DNA of 53,200 nucleotides from Paenibacillus solani (GTDB lineage Bacteria; Bacillota; Bacilli; Paenibacillales; Paenibacillaceae). The position numbers and the translations under genes are program-made. The notes under the pieces are model-generated. The model was not told the DNA's origin. It did no database searches and saw nothing but the letters and a program-made list of their open reading frames with translations. Location of the stretch: the NCBI RefSeq assembly GCF_001277345.1, contig NZ_LIUT01000006.1, positions 514,241 to 567,440 of the forward strand, read 5' to 3'. This document shows positions 17,339-25,472 of the stretch, in pieces. Each line of letters starts with the position of its first letter. Position 1 is the stretch's first letter.

Positions 17339-17635
17339 GTTCTCTCTACACCCTTTCTCTTGATCACTCTGATAGAAATGCCTGAAAGCTTTGCCCTTTC
17401 TTGGAACGTTGAATCCATTCCTAAATGGCTCTGTTCATATATAAAAAATGATATACTTAACCATACAATATACACTTTACCAAGTTAGCCGCATAAGTTC
17501 AAAAAGTACCGACCACGAAACCTGGGCAGGAATGTCATGTCCCATGAAGAAGTTAACAGGGTGGGGTATTCGCAAACAGTGGGTACAGCAGTATCTTTTG
17601 GTCCACGTCATACTTGGTATACTGGAGGGATAAGC
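17339..17635. other. Intergenic region between divergent esterase and dehydrogenase genes
   Basis: About 300 bases holding the two divergent promoters. TATACT at 17618-17623 is too close to the ribosome site to be a normal -10. No convincing promoter pair or operator was identified. Confidence 0.3.
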
Positions 17636-18634
17636 ATGAACATAGCGATTTTGGGCTGTGGAACAATGGGAATGATTTATGCGCATAATTTGGCCAAAAT
17701 GCCGGGAGTCACGGTGACAGGCGTGGTGGATATTAACGCAAGGCGGGCTGAGCGGGCCGCAGCCTTGACCGGGGCGAAGGCATACACGGATGTAGCATCA
17801 TTGTTTGAGCAAAAAGATTTGGAAACGGTTGCGGTGTGTCTGCCCACCTATCTACATAAACCGTATGTACTGCAAATAGCTGAAAAAGGACTGCACGTCA
17901 TCTGCGAGAAGCCGGCAGCTTTAACCCTGGAGGATGCACAGGAGATGAGAGCGGCCTGTGAGCAGCACGGAGCTCGGTTGTTTATCGGACATGTTGTCCG
18001 GTTCTTTCCGAACTATCATGATGCATATCAGCAGGCTCACTCCGGAAAGATTGGAGCACCGAAGATGGCTCACTTTAAGCGGTATGGGGCATATCCGCAA
18101 GGGATGGAGGGATGGTATACAGACCCTGGCAAGAGCGGAGGGGTCATCATGGATCTAATGATTCATGACATCGATTACGCATGCTGGCTGTTTGGGGAAG
18201 TTGAGTCGGTATATGCTTCGGTTGTTAAGCGGGATGAGCCGAAGATGGATTATGCTCAGCTTACACTTCATTTTAAGAATAAAGCTATCGCGAGTTTAAC
18301 CGGCTATTGGGGATATCCCGGCCCGTTTACGACGCAATTCGAAGTTTCGGGAGATCAAGGTATTATAAGATTTGATAGTAACCAGGTACAGCCTCTTGAT
18401 ATTCAAACGATGGGCCTGTTGAGAGGAGAAGGGCCAGCTGTTCAAATTCCTTCCGGCAGTAGCCTTCATGACCCGTACTACAAAGAATTGCAGCATTTTA
18501 TCGAGTGTATCCGTAACGGCAGTGACCCGCTTGTTAGCATCGAAGATGCTTGCTATGCCGTTGCAATCGCTCAGGCTGCTGGGCAATCGGCTCAGACCGG
18601 GCAGCCTGTCATGATTGGAGGGAACGTTTCATGA
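17636..18634 (+). CDS. Gfo/Idh/MocA-family NAD(P)-dependent oxidoreductase
   Basis: A 332-residue dehydrogenase. The N-terminal Rossmann fold shows IAILGCGTMGMIYA, then VVDINARRAE; the family hinge ICEKPAALTLEDA is at about residues 88-100. The C-terminal domain contains HDIDYACWLFGEVESVYA, matching the catalytic His/Asp region. Substrates in this family are sugars, inositols or sugar acids. The longest frame starts at 17537, but ATG at 17636 with GGAGGG before it matches the family N terminus. It overlaps the next gene by four bases (ATGA), so two related dehydrogenases are made together. Confidence 0.9.
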   Translation: MNIAILGCGTMGMIYAHNLAKMPGVTVTGVVDINARRAERAAALTGAKAYTDVASLFEQKDLETVAVCLPTYLHKPYVLQIAEKGLHVICEKPAALTLEDAQEMRAACEQHGARLFIGHVVRFFPNYHDAYQQAHSGKIGAPKMAHFKRYGAYPQGMEGWYTDPGKSGGVIMDLMIHDIDYACWLFGEVESVYASVVKRDEPKMDYAQLTLHFKNKAIASLTGYWGYPGPFTTQFEVSGDQGIIRFDSNQVQPLDIQTMGLLRGEGPAVQIPSGSSLHDPYYKELQHFIECIRNGSDPLVSIEDACYAVAIAQAAGQSAQTGQPVMIGGNVS

Positions 18635-19629
18635 ATAAAATCAAGGTCGGTTTTATCAGTTTTGCCCATATGCATGCAGCAACTTATCTCTTCAGCATGC
18701 TAAAGCGTGATGATGTTGAGGTGGTTGGGATCGCTGATGAAGATGCGGAACGGGTACGTCCCTACTCCGTAGAGCGAGGAATCCCTTATTATGCGGATTA
18801 TAACGAGTTGCTGTCACAGGAAATAGATGCTGTTGTCATTTGTTCGGAGAATGCACGCCATGCAGAGATCACCAAGCGTGCCGCGGAGGCAGGGAAGCAT
18901 GTGCTGTGCGAGAAACCTTTAGGTTTATCCGAAGCTGAGATGCTGGAAATGATCCGGGTGTGCAAGGAGCATGATGTTCAGCTCATGACTGCCTTTCCTT
19001 GCCGGTATCTTACATCTGTACGACAGGCGAAGGAAGCGGTGGACGCCGGACAGATTGGCGATATCCTCGCCATGAAGGGAACCAACCGGGGAACGATGCC
19101 TGGCGGCTGGTTTATCGAACGGGAGAAATCGGGCGGAGGAGCCGTTTTTGATCATACCGTCCATGTGATGGATCTTATGCACTGGTTTACCGGCAGCAAG
19201 GTGGAAGAAGTATACGCTCATGCGGAAACGCTGTTCCATGACACCGACATTGATGACGCCGGCATGGTCCATGTCAAATTCGCCAATGGCGTTGTTGCCG
19301 TACTCGATCCAAGCTGGTCCCGTAATCGTACCTTCCCGACCTGGGGGGATGTTACACTCGAGATTATCGGTACGAAGGGTGTGCTGAATATCGATGCTTT
19401 CGCCCAGAAGAACGAGGTGTACAGTGATGTGACCGGTAAAGCAGCAGCGTGGAGCTTCTGGGGAGATGATATGGACGAAGGTCTTATCAACAGCTTCGTT
19501 GAGAGCATCCGCAATGGCAAACCGGTTGAGGTAACAGGCGAGGACGGGTACTATTCAGCCCGTGTTGCCTTAGCAGCATACGAGTCCGCAAGCACCAAGC
19601 GTACTGTTCAGCTGAAGTCGCAGGCTTAA
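18631..19629 (+). CDS. Gfo/Idh/MocA-family oxidoreductase, second paralogue
   Basis: A 332-residue enzyme of the same family as its upstream neighbour. The N terminus is VGFISFAHMHAATYL, a variant in which the usual GxGxxG is replaced by an FAHMHA form seen in one subgroup; cofactor binding may differ. The hinge is VLCEKPLGLSEAE (about 91-103) and the C-terminal region contains FDHTVHVMDLMHWFTGSKVEEVYAHA. ATG at 18631 overlaps the preceding stop in ATGA and has GGAGGG before it; the open frame back to 18550 lies inside the upstream gene. Probably involved in oxidation or epimerisation of the same carbohydrate. Confidence 0.9.
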   Translation: MNKIKVGFISFAHMHAATYLFSMLKRDDVEVVGIADEDAERVRPYSVERGIPYYADYNELLSQEIDAVVICSENARHAEITKRAAEAGKHVLCEKPLGLSEAEMLEMIRVCKEHDVQLMTAFPCRYLTSVRQAKEAVDAGQIGDILAMKGTNRGTMPGGWFIEREKSGGGAVFDHTVHVMDLMHWFTGSKVEEVYAHAETLFHDTDIDDAGMVHVKFANGVVAVLDPSWSRNRTFPTWGDVTLEIIGTKGVLNIDAFAQKNEVYSDVTGKAAAWSFWGDDMDEGLINSFVESIRNGKPVEVTGEDGYYSARVALAAYESASTKRTVQLKSQA

Positions 19630-19684
19630 GACATATATTTGAGGGCTGCTGTCCGCCATAGGAATTGAGAATAGCATTACTTCA

Positions 19685-19722
19685 CAAGCCTCTTTCGGCT
19701 TCGTAGTCGAAGAGGCTACTTG
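19685..19722 (+). terminator. Hairpin, probable weak terminator
   Basis: CAAG-CCTCTTTCG pairs with CGAAGAGG-CTA-CTTG with small bulges. The downstream tract (GCCTTATTTTATT) is T-rich but not adjacent. Confidence 0.4.
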
Positions 19723-19820
19723 AGTAACTTGCCTTATTTTATTATTTAAAAAGAGCAGAGCGTGTTGAAAGCTAAAGTTGGCAGAAGCAGCAGAACAGCT
19801 TATTGAAGGAGATATACATT

Positions 19821-20141
19821 ATGGCGGTTATTACATTGTGCGGCTCAACCAAATTTAAACCTCAATTTCGTGAAGCCGAGGCAGTATTGACGTTGCAAGG
19901 ACATATCGTACTCAGTGTTGGTTTCTTTGAGCAGAGCGACGGGATCGAGATAACAGAGGCACAGGAACGCATGCTAAAAGAACTGCATTTTCACAAAATC
20001 AATATGTCAGAGGAGATCTTTGTAATCGATGTGAATGGATATATTGGAGAGAGCACCCGGGCCGAGATCGATTACGCCAACAGACATGGTAAACAGGTGC
20101 GTTATTACTCGAAGGATCGGCTGGAGTATGCGGCTCTCTAA
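19821..20141 (+). CDS. Small NDT-like (nucleoside 2-deoxyribosyltransferase-fold) protein
   Basis: A 106-residue protein beginning ITLCGSTKFKPQF, with G-H-I-V-L-S-V-G and a C-terminal GYIGESTRAEIDYANRHGK block. This pattern is that of small nucleoside 2-deoxyribosyltransferase-like proteins found in bacteria and phages. The STRAEIDYA segment corresponds to the conserved catalytic Glu region of such folds, but the substrate is unknown. ATG at 19821 is preferred over a TTG 18 bases upstream because AAGGAG lies ten bases before it. It is a single gene with its own terminator. Confidence 0.65.
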   Translation: MAVITLCGSTKFKPQFREAEAVLTLQGHIVLSVGFFEQSDGIEITEAQERMLKELHFHKINMSEEIFVIDVNGYIGESTRAEIDYANRHGKQVRYYSKDRLEYAAL

Positions 20142-20191
20142 TCGTGCAGGCCATGGGGTCACAGCTAACAAGTGCATAGCATCGTCCATAA

Positions 20192-20229
20192 CAAAAGGCA
20201 GGTCAAGAATGAATCTTGACCTGCCTTTT
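20192..20229. terminator. Bidirectional terminator
   Basis: AAAAGGCAGGTCAAGA-TGAA-TCTTGACCTGCCTTTT-type perfect hairpin between convergent genes. Confidence 0.95.
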
Positions 20230-20249
20230 AATCTCTCAACATCTAACTT

Positions 20250-21092
20250 TTATAGATAAAGCACCAACGCAATCACTGCAGCGAGCACAATCCGGTAGAT
20301 CGCGAATGGCACCAGCTTGACCCGGTTGATCAGCTTCAGGAAGAAGCGGATGGAGATCAAGGCGAAGACGAAGGCCGCCACGAATCCGGCGATGAAGAAC
20401 GGAAGGGCGTCCAGCGTAAAGTACTCCCAGTTCTTCAGCAACGACAGGAAGCTGGCGCCGAACATGATCGGTACAGCCATGATGAACGTAAAGTCCGCCG
20501 CCGCGCGGTGGCTCATACCCAGCATGACGCCTCCCGAGATGGTGGAGCCGGAACGGGAGAAGCCCGGCCAGAGCGACAGACACTGAATCAGTCCAACGCT
20601 GAATGCTTGCCGGTACGTAATTTGATCGACAGTGACCACTTTCGGCTCTTTTTTCGAGCTGACTTTATCGGCAACGATCATGAAGACGGCTCCAATTACA
20701 AGACCGATCAGCACGGTAGCGGTAGAGAATAAATGATCATCAATAAAATCTTCGAACAGAAGACCCAGCACGCCTGCCGGAATCAGGCCAACAATAACCT
20801 GGCTGAGCTTCAGTCTGCCCGTACCTGCCGGTGCACCGGCTTCCGGCTTTTTGCGTTTAAGCCATAAGAGATCCAGGAAGCGATCCTTGAATACTACGAT
20901 GACGGCAAGAATGGAACCGAGCTGAATCACGACTTTAAATGTGTTGGCTACATACTTGGTTAGAAATTCCTCAGATCTCAGCCACATATCATCTACAATG
21001 ATCATATGGCCGGTGGATGATACAGGAGCGAACTCGGTCAGCCCCTCGACGATTCCTAGAATAATTGCTTTAATGATGGTTAAAAAATCCAT
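20250..21092 (-). CDS. uppP: Undecaprenyl-diphosphatase (BacA/UppP)
   Basis: A 280-residue polytopic membrane enzyme that dephosphorylates undecaprenyl diphosphate, recycling the lipid carrier of cell-wall synthesis and conferring bacitracin tolerance. The two active-site signatures are present: EGLTEFAPVSSTGH (residues 16-29) and PGFSRSGST with GxxxGMSHRAAADF after it. GGGAGA precedes ATG. It sits 74 bases downstream of a DedA-family gene in the same direction. DedA proteins include the recently described undecaprenyl-phosphate flippases, so the pair could serve two successive steps of carrier recycling. Confidence 0.96.
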   Translation of the reverse strand: MDFLTIIKAIILGIVEGLTEFAPVSSTGHMIIVDDMWLRSEEFLTKYVANTFKVVIQLGSILAVIVVFKDRFLDLLWLKRKKPEAGAPAGTGRLKLSQVIVGLIPAGVLGLLFEDFIDDHLFSTATVLIGLVIGAVFMIVADKVSSKKEPKVVTVDQITYRQAFSVGLIQCLSLWPGFSRSGSTISGGVMLGMSHRAAADFTFIMAVPIMFGASFLSLLKNWEYFTLDALPFFIAGFVAAFVFALISIRFFLKLINRVKLVPFAIYRIVLAAVIALVLYL

Positions 21093-21166
21093 ACGGTCTC
21101 TCCCTTACTTGAAAATATAAAATGCAATGATATTCATAATGAATGGCATAAAGAGCAGGCTTCAGT

Positions 21167-21778
21167 TTAAGCCGACTTTCTTCGCTTGCGGAAGAAGATG
21201 AACAAGAATGCGATCACGGCCACAGCTATTACAGCATAAGCGATATTGGAATAGACGTCCATGAAGGCCACGATATTTTCCCATGAATCGCCGACGGCGG
21301 CCCCGACAGCTACCAGAATGATATTCCAGATCAAAGTACCGATGGTCGTGAAGAGCAGGAACATGCCAAACTTCATGTTCGACATCCCCGCCGGGATGGA
21401 GATCAGACTCCGGATTAATGGAATCATGCGGCAGAACAGAACCGTCCAGTAACCGTATTTATCGAACCAGGCATCGGCCTTGCGGATGTCTTCTTTTTTG
21501 ACGCGGAGAATATGACCCCAGCGATCCACGATCTTCTCAAGCCGCTCGACATCAAGCAGACGTCCGATTCCGTACAGAATGACGGCACCGACCACAGATC
21601 CTATGGTAGCTGCGATAATGACACCCGGTACCGTCAGTTTCGAGTAGGTTGTCATGAAGCCGCCGAAGGTCAGAATGACCTCAGAGGGGATTGGTGGAAA
21701 CACGTTCTCCACGGCGATCATCAGCATGATGCCGACGTAGCCGAACTTTTCCATAATGTCCGTAATCCAGTTTTCCAA
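21167..21778 (-). CDS. DedA-family membrane protein (candidate undecaprenyl-phosphate flippase)
   Basis: A 203-residue DedA protein (SNARE-associated/VTT domain). Early residues EN(V)FPPIPSEVIL contain the conserved acidic and proline residues, followed by GSVVGAVILYGIGR and the conserved basic FCRMIPLIRSLISIPAGMS segment. Four to five hydrophobic segments and a basic C-terminal tail (FRKRRKSA). The start is TTG, with GAGGTG about seven bases before it. Some DedA members (UptA and relatives) return undecaprenyl phosphate across the membrane. Neighbouring uppP supports such a role here, but the family also has other suggested functions. Confidence 0.88.
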   Translation of the reverse strand: MENWITDIMEKFGYVGIMLMIAVENVFPPIPSEVILTFGGFMTTYSKLTVPGVIIAATIGSVVGAVILYGIGRLLDVERLEKIVDRWGHILRVKKEDIRKADAWFDKYGYWTVLFCRMIPLIRSLISIPAGMSNMKFGMFLLFTTIGTLIWNIILVAVGAAVGDSWENIVAFMDVYSNIAYAVIAVAVIAFLFIFFRKRRKSA

Positions 21779-22163
21779 AAGTTACACCTCTTTCAAGTGA
21801 TAAGGAGGCCGTTGCCATCCTTTAGAACTGCTTGTCGGTTACGATTTCAAACAAGTTGCTTGTAACGAGGGCAATTTTATGCCGATGATTTCCGGAAAAA
21901 GGCTTGGTTATTGCTAGCTTAATATATTTCATTATATAGTTGTCCTGCCATAATGAACAAGGCGCGGTCACCGCAGCTGGCTGCTGCCGCTTAATAGATG
22001 CTGAGAGCTTCTGCCTCACTTTTCATGAATCTATCAAGATAGAATCCTTTCATTTGATGTTCTACTACCGATAGTATTGTACCAAAAAAACGGGATACCT
22101 AAAATAATTGGCACTAGAAGTTCATGCCTTGTCTGCCATAGATATCAATTTTTTAAAAAAGTG
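21779..22163. other. Intergenic region between divergent DedA and flavoprotein genes
   Basis: About 385 bases with no supported gene. A 65-codon minus-strand open frame at 21822-22019 has no ribosome site or recognisable protein and is not called. The forward promoter and leader of the flavoprotein cluster follow. Confidence 0.4.
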
Positions 22164-22192
22164 TTGACGCTGATATTACAAGCTGGTAACAT
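22164..22192 (+). promoter_or_regulatory. Candidate sigma-A promoter of the flavoprotein/ABC cluster
   Basis: TTGACG (22164-22169) and TAACAT (22187-22192) are separated by 17 bases. Transcription would begin near 22199, leaving a leader of about 120 bases. Confidence 0.6.
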
Positions 22193-22198
22193 ACTTGA

Positions 22199-22208
22199 TA
22201 ATTCCAAT
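22199..22208. promoter_or_regulatory. Possible CymR-type operator core at the start site
   Basis: TAATTCCAAT, whose complement ATTGGAATTA resembles the conserved core recalled for CymR operators of sulfur genes in Bacillus. The rest of the published motif is not matched. It lies over the expected transcription start, a good position for a repressor. Confidence 0.35.
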
Positions 22209-22243
22209 CGAATAAATAAGATATATTAATCGACCAGCCCACT

Positions 22244-22276
22244 GGAGATCATGGATTTACTCATGATCTCCTTTTT
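22244..22276 (+). promoter_or_regulatory. Terminator-like hairpin in the 5' leader (possible attenuator)
   Basis: GGAGATCATG (22244-22253) pairs perfectly with CATGATCTCC (22262-22271), followed by T5. No forward gene lies upstream, so this hairpin sits between the promoter and the first gene. CCAG-CCCA-CTGG (22234-22245) just before it shares two bases with its left arm and could compete. Confidence 0.55.
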
Positions 22277-22320
22277 GCCGTTTTGGACTGATAGGGCTAG
22301 CAATCAAGGGGGATCAACGA

Positions 22321-24027
22321 ATGCATGCAAATGATGAACTCAAACTGACGGCGGATGTCCTTGTCATTGGCGGAGGCCCCGCCGGGGCTTGGGCCGCGTG
22401 GAGCGCAGCCTCCCAAGGTGCCAAAGTCATATTGGTCGACAAAGGGTTTCTCGGTTCCAGCGGGGCAACAGCACCGGGCGGAACGAATCTTTTATACTTG
22501 CCACCGGATGAGAAACTGCGTAATGAGGCTGTGTCCCAGCGGATGAAGGAAGGCGGCTATTTATCCGAACCGGACTGGATCCATCGTGTGCTGGATCAAG
22601 TATATATCAACCTGGAGCGCGTGGAGACATGGGGATATCCCTTCCGCAGGGATGAGAACGGGGTTCCCATGCGAGACCATCTGCAGGGACCCGAATATAT
22701 GAAGCTGATGCGAAGTGCAGTCAGCCGGGCAGGCGTACGAATAATGGATCAATCTCCGGCGCTCGAGCTGCTTACGGATGAGCACGGAGTTGGAGGTGCG
22801 CGGGGCATATCCAGGCAGAAGAACAGGGATTGGGAAGTCAGGGCGCAATCGGTTGTTATAGCTACCGGCGGCTGTGCCTTCCTAAGCAAGGGCCTTGGCT
22901 GCAATGTGCTCACAGGGGAAGGATTGCTCATGGCTGCAGAGCTGGGCGCCGAGCTGTCCGGCATGGAGTTCAGCCGTCAATATGCGCCGAGTGCGGCTTT
23001 CGGTACCGTAACCCGCGGCCGGCTTCTCAATTGGGCGACTTACTATGACGAAGACGGAAATACGCTTTACAGCCCCGGCGGGCCGAGACCTCATGATTTC
23101 TTGCCGACGATGCTTCGCAAAGGCCCGGTTTATGCCACGCTGAATCATGCGGATACGGAAGAGAAACAGCGCATATTAAGGCAATCGCATGCTATCTTCT
23201 TTGTGCCGTATGATCGGGCCGGGATTGACCCGTTTAAGGAGCGTTTTCCATTAACCCTCCGCTATGAGGGAACTGTTCGGGGAACCGGGGGGATCCGTAT
23301 CACCGGAGAGGACTGCGCGACAACGGTTCCAGGATTATACGCTGCGGGAGATGCGGCGACTCGGGAACGGGTGACGGGAGCCAAATCGGGTGGAGGTGCT
23401 TTTAATGCATCTTGGGCAATCTGCTCGGGAACATGGGCAGGCGAAGGGGCGGCGAAGCATGCACTGAGTACACGCTCTTCCGCGAATGGCCGCCGTCTGC
23501 AAGCTGCAGGGCGGGGCGGCATGAGCCGTGAATCCGCAGGACCTGGGCAGAGCTTGGATACAGCCAGCCTGATTCAATCCGTACAGCGAGAGGTGTTCCC
23601 GCTCGACATCAATTATTTTCGCAGTGAGCCTGTTATTCAGAAGTCACTCGAACGGCTGAACGCTCTATGGCCGGAGGTGTATGCCGAGGTATCCGGGGAT
23701 TCGCGTGAGCGAATAAAGGCAAGGGAGGCGGCGGCCATGGCAGCCACCGCAAGGTGGATGTATACGGCTGTACTGGCCCGGCGTGAAACCAGAGGCATGC
23801 ATACACTTCTGGAATATCCGAACCTTAATTCGAGTTTGCAGCATCGCCTGACCGTGAGCGGGATCGACCGGATCCAGGTGTATCCGGAGGGAAAGCCGCA
23901 CGCACAGGTGAATCACGAACTCCTAGAAGCCGCTCAATATCATGTTCACACAGCAAGCAGGGAAAATGAATCCAGAGAGCCAGACCGCTGGATGGCCGCA
24001 GCAGCCGGAGAGGGGGAGGGGGCATGA
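22321..24027 (+). CDS. FAD-dependent flavoprotein of fumarate-reductase/APS-reductase-alpha type (copy 1)
   Basis: A 568-residue flavoprotein. The FAD dinucleotide motif VLVIGGGPAGAWAAW is at residues 13-27, followed by VILVDKG. Other blocks: GSSGATAPGGT, LQGPEYMKLMR, ATGGCAFLSKGLGCNVLTGEG, TVRGTGGIRI and PGLYAAGDAA. These fit the FAD_binding_2 class of fumarate reductase, succinate dehydrogenase and adenylylsulfate-reductase alpha subunits. The next gene encodes a two-cluster ferredoxin that overlaps by ATGA, the same arrangement as APS reductase AprA/AprB. The copy at 26390 is a clear paralogue with the same blocks. GGGGGAT precedes ATG by six bases. Near SsuC-type permeases, the substrate is probably a sulfur compound; this is inference. 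Confidence 0.85.
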   Translation: MHANDELKLTADVLVIGGGPAGAWAAWSAASQGAKVILVDKGFLGSSGATAPGGTNLLYLPPDEKLRNEAVSQRMKEGGYLSEPDWIHRVLDQVYINLERVETWGYPFRRDENGVPMRDHLQGPEYMKLMRSAVSRAGVRIMDQSPALELLTDEHGVGGARGISRQKNRDWEVRAQSVVIATGGCAFLSKGLGCNVLTGEGLLMAAELGAELSGMEFSRQYAPSAAFGTVTRGRLLNWATYYDEDGNTLYSPGGPRPHDFLPTMLRKGPVYATLNHADTEEKQRILRQSHAIFFVPYDRAGIDPFKERFPLTLRYEGTVRGTGGIRITGEDCATTVPGLYAAGDAATRERVTGAKSGGGAFNASWAICSGTWAGEGAAKHALSTRSSANGRRLQAAGRGGMSRESAGPGQSLDTASLIQSVQREVFPLDINYFRSEPVIQKSLERLNALWPEVYAEVSGDSRERIKAREAAAMAATARWMYTAVLARRETRGMHTLLEYPNLNSSLQHRLTVSGIDRIQVYPEGKPHAQVNHELLEAAQYHVHTASRENESREPDRWMAAAAGEGEGA

Positions 24028-24373
24028 TCGAGATCGTCAGTCAGGATCGCTGCATCGAATGTGGCTGTGCATCAAGGTATGTCCGACCAATGTATTCGAT
24101 CGTACGGAGACAGGACTTCCGCTCATTGCCCGTCAGGAGGATTGCCAGACCTGTTTTATATGCGAAGTTTATTGCCCCGTTGACGCCCTATACGTGTCAC
24201 CCTATGCAGATATAAAACAGCAGGTGACGGAACAGGAGCTGGTCTCTGTTGGAATCATCGGAAGCTGGAGGGAGATCATCGGCTGGGGACGGGGAAGAAC
24301 CCGGCTGGCTGAGATCGATGAAACTCCATTCATCGACCGGATACTTCCCCCCCAAGGGACAATTTCAAGTTAA
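24024..24373 (+). pseudogene. Two-cluster 4Fe-4S ferredoxin, frameshifted (copy 1)
   Basis: ATG at 24024 overlaps the flavoprotein stop and reads MIEIVSQDRCIECG, as in the intact copy at 28006, then goes out of frame. In the neighbouring frame the protein continues LCIKVCPTNVFDRTE ... CQTCFICEVYCPVDALYVS to a stop at 24373. Inserting one C in GGCTGTGC at about 24063-24067 would restore GGCCTGTGC and join both halves into a normal protein of about 116 residues with two CxxCxxCxxxCP motifs. So a single-base deletion has broken the gene, unless it is a sequencing error. The flavoprotein upstream would then lack its electron partner, unless the copy-2 ferredoxin serves both. Confidence 0.8.
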
Positions 24374-24404
24374 TAATGCGTGTTTAATGTCAACCATTCA
24401 TATG

Positions 24405-24441
24405 GAGACATTCCTTCGTTTTCACGGGAATGTCTCTTTTT
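24405..24441 (+). terminator. Terminator between the first module and the permeases
   Basis: GAGACATTCC (24405-24414) pairs with GGAATGTCTC (24427-24436), followed by TTTTTAG. It should reduce read-through from the first flavoprotein/ferredoxin unit. Confidence 0.8.
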
Positions 24442-24463
24442 AGTAGAAGGAGAGGTGCTTTTC

Positions 24464-24544
24464 ATGAAACGGACCGGGGTAAATTCCGCCTTTGTATATG
24501 CAAGAGCCGCGTTCTCCATGCTGGGTCGTGATCAGGATGAGTGA
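24464..24544 (+). CDS. 26-residue leader ORF overlapping the permease start
   Basis: ATG at 24464 follows a strong AAGGAGAGG ribosome site and encodes MKRTGVNSAFVYARAAFSML plus GRDQDE. Its TGA lies eight bases inside the following permease gene, whose own ribosome site is poor. The arrangement suggests a small translated leader that carries ribosomes to the permease start. It could also be the remnant of a longer gene. No family is recognised. Confidence 0.4.
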   Translation: MKRTGVNSAFVYARAAFSMLGRDQDE

Positions 24545-25436
24545 TCATACGAGATTGTATCGGCAGAAGCCTCAAGCTTCGTTTCTCGGCAGTGAGACGG
24601 CAGTGCCGCCTAATGCGACCGCTGCTCCGAAGCCGGCTGATCTCTCCGAAGAACGAGGGAATGCAGATTGGAAAAGGTCGCTGGGCATCTTCGCTGCCGG
24701 TTCGATTCTTCCTGTATCACTGCTGATGGTATGGCAGGTGCTTGGCGACCTGGGGTATATTTCAGAGCTGTTGTTCCCGACACCGCTTCGCATTGTAGAA
24801 GCTTTTGCACGATTGGCGGGCTCGGATGAGCTCGGCGGCCATGTGCAGATCAGTTTGATCCGGGCCGCGGCGGGCTTTGCTCTAGGTGGTGCGCTCGGCC
24901 TCGCCTTCGGTATTCTGGTCGGGCTGTTCCGCATATCCGAACGCATACTCGACCCTTCCATTCAAATGATCCGTATGGTTCCGCATTTAGCGGTTGCGCC
25001 GCTGTTCGTGCTCTGGTTCGGAATCGGAGAGTCATCCAAAATATTGCTGATTGCCAAAGGTGCCTTTTTTCCGCTCTATATCCAAACCTACTTCGGGATC
25101 CGCGGAGTGGATAACAAGTGGTTTGAAGTTGCAAGAGTTCTTGGTTTCAGTCGTATCCAGCAAATCTTCAAGCTGGTCATCCCGGCATCGCTGCCGCATA
25201 TCTTCCTTGGGATTCGGCTATCTTTGGGGCTGGCTTGGCTGGGGCTCGTCGTTGCCGAAATAATGGGTTCCACGTCAGGCATTGGCTACTTGATGACGGA
25301 TGCCAGACAGTTCAGCAAAACGGCCACCGTCTTCGTGTGCATCATTCTTTTTGCCGTCATCGGCAAAGCCGCCGACGCATCGGTCCGATGGTTGGAGCGC
25401 AGGCTTTTGAAATGGAGTGACAGCTATGGGGGCTAA
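24537..25436 (+). CDS. ABC transporter permease, SsuC/TauC type (copy 1)
   Basis: A 299-residue permease with a hydrophilic N-terminal extension of about 50 residues and six membrane spans. SsuC-family features: MIRMVPHLAVAPLFVLWFGIGE, KGAFFPLYIQTYFGIRGVD, and the ATPase-docking loop EVARVLGFSRIQQIFKLVIP. Such permeases import aliphatic sulfonates, taurine, or nitrate-like substrates. ATG at 24537 overlaps the end of a 26-codon leader frame; the frame open to 24492 lies in that leader. A second SsuC paralogue follows 36 bases later. No ATPase gene is in the cluster. Confidence 0.9.
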   Translation: MSDHTRLYRQKPQASFLGSETAVPPNATAAPKPADLSEERGNADWKRSLGIFAAGSILPVSLLMVWQVLGDLGYISELLFPTPLRIVEAFARLAGSDELGGHVQISLIRAAAGFALGGALGLAFGILVGLFRISERILDPSIQMIRMVPHLAVAPLFVLWFGIGESSKILLIAKGAFFPLYIQTYFGIRGVDNKWFEVARVLGFSRIQQIFKLVIPASLPHIFLGIRLSLGLAWLGLVVAEIMGSTSGIGYLMTDARQFSKTATVFVCIILFAVIGKAADASVRWLERRLLKWSDSYGG

Positions 25437-25472
25437 AGCGACCGCTGTATCCAAGAGAGAGGAGGTGACTTG

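Noticed and set aside
17550..17635. Possible T-box leader (AACAGGGTGGGGTATTCGC)
   Set aside because: It only partly resembles the T-box motif, has no following terminator, and the gene is not an amino-acid gene.
21822..22019. 65-codon minus-strand frame
   Set aside because: No ribosome site, no recognised protein, in an otherwise non-coding divergent region.
23262..23577. Minus-strand frames opposite the first flavoprotein
   Set aside because: Composition-driven shadows in a GC-richer gene with clear FAD motifs on the + strand.
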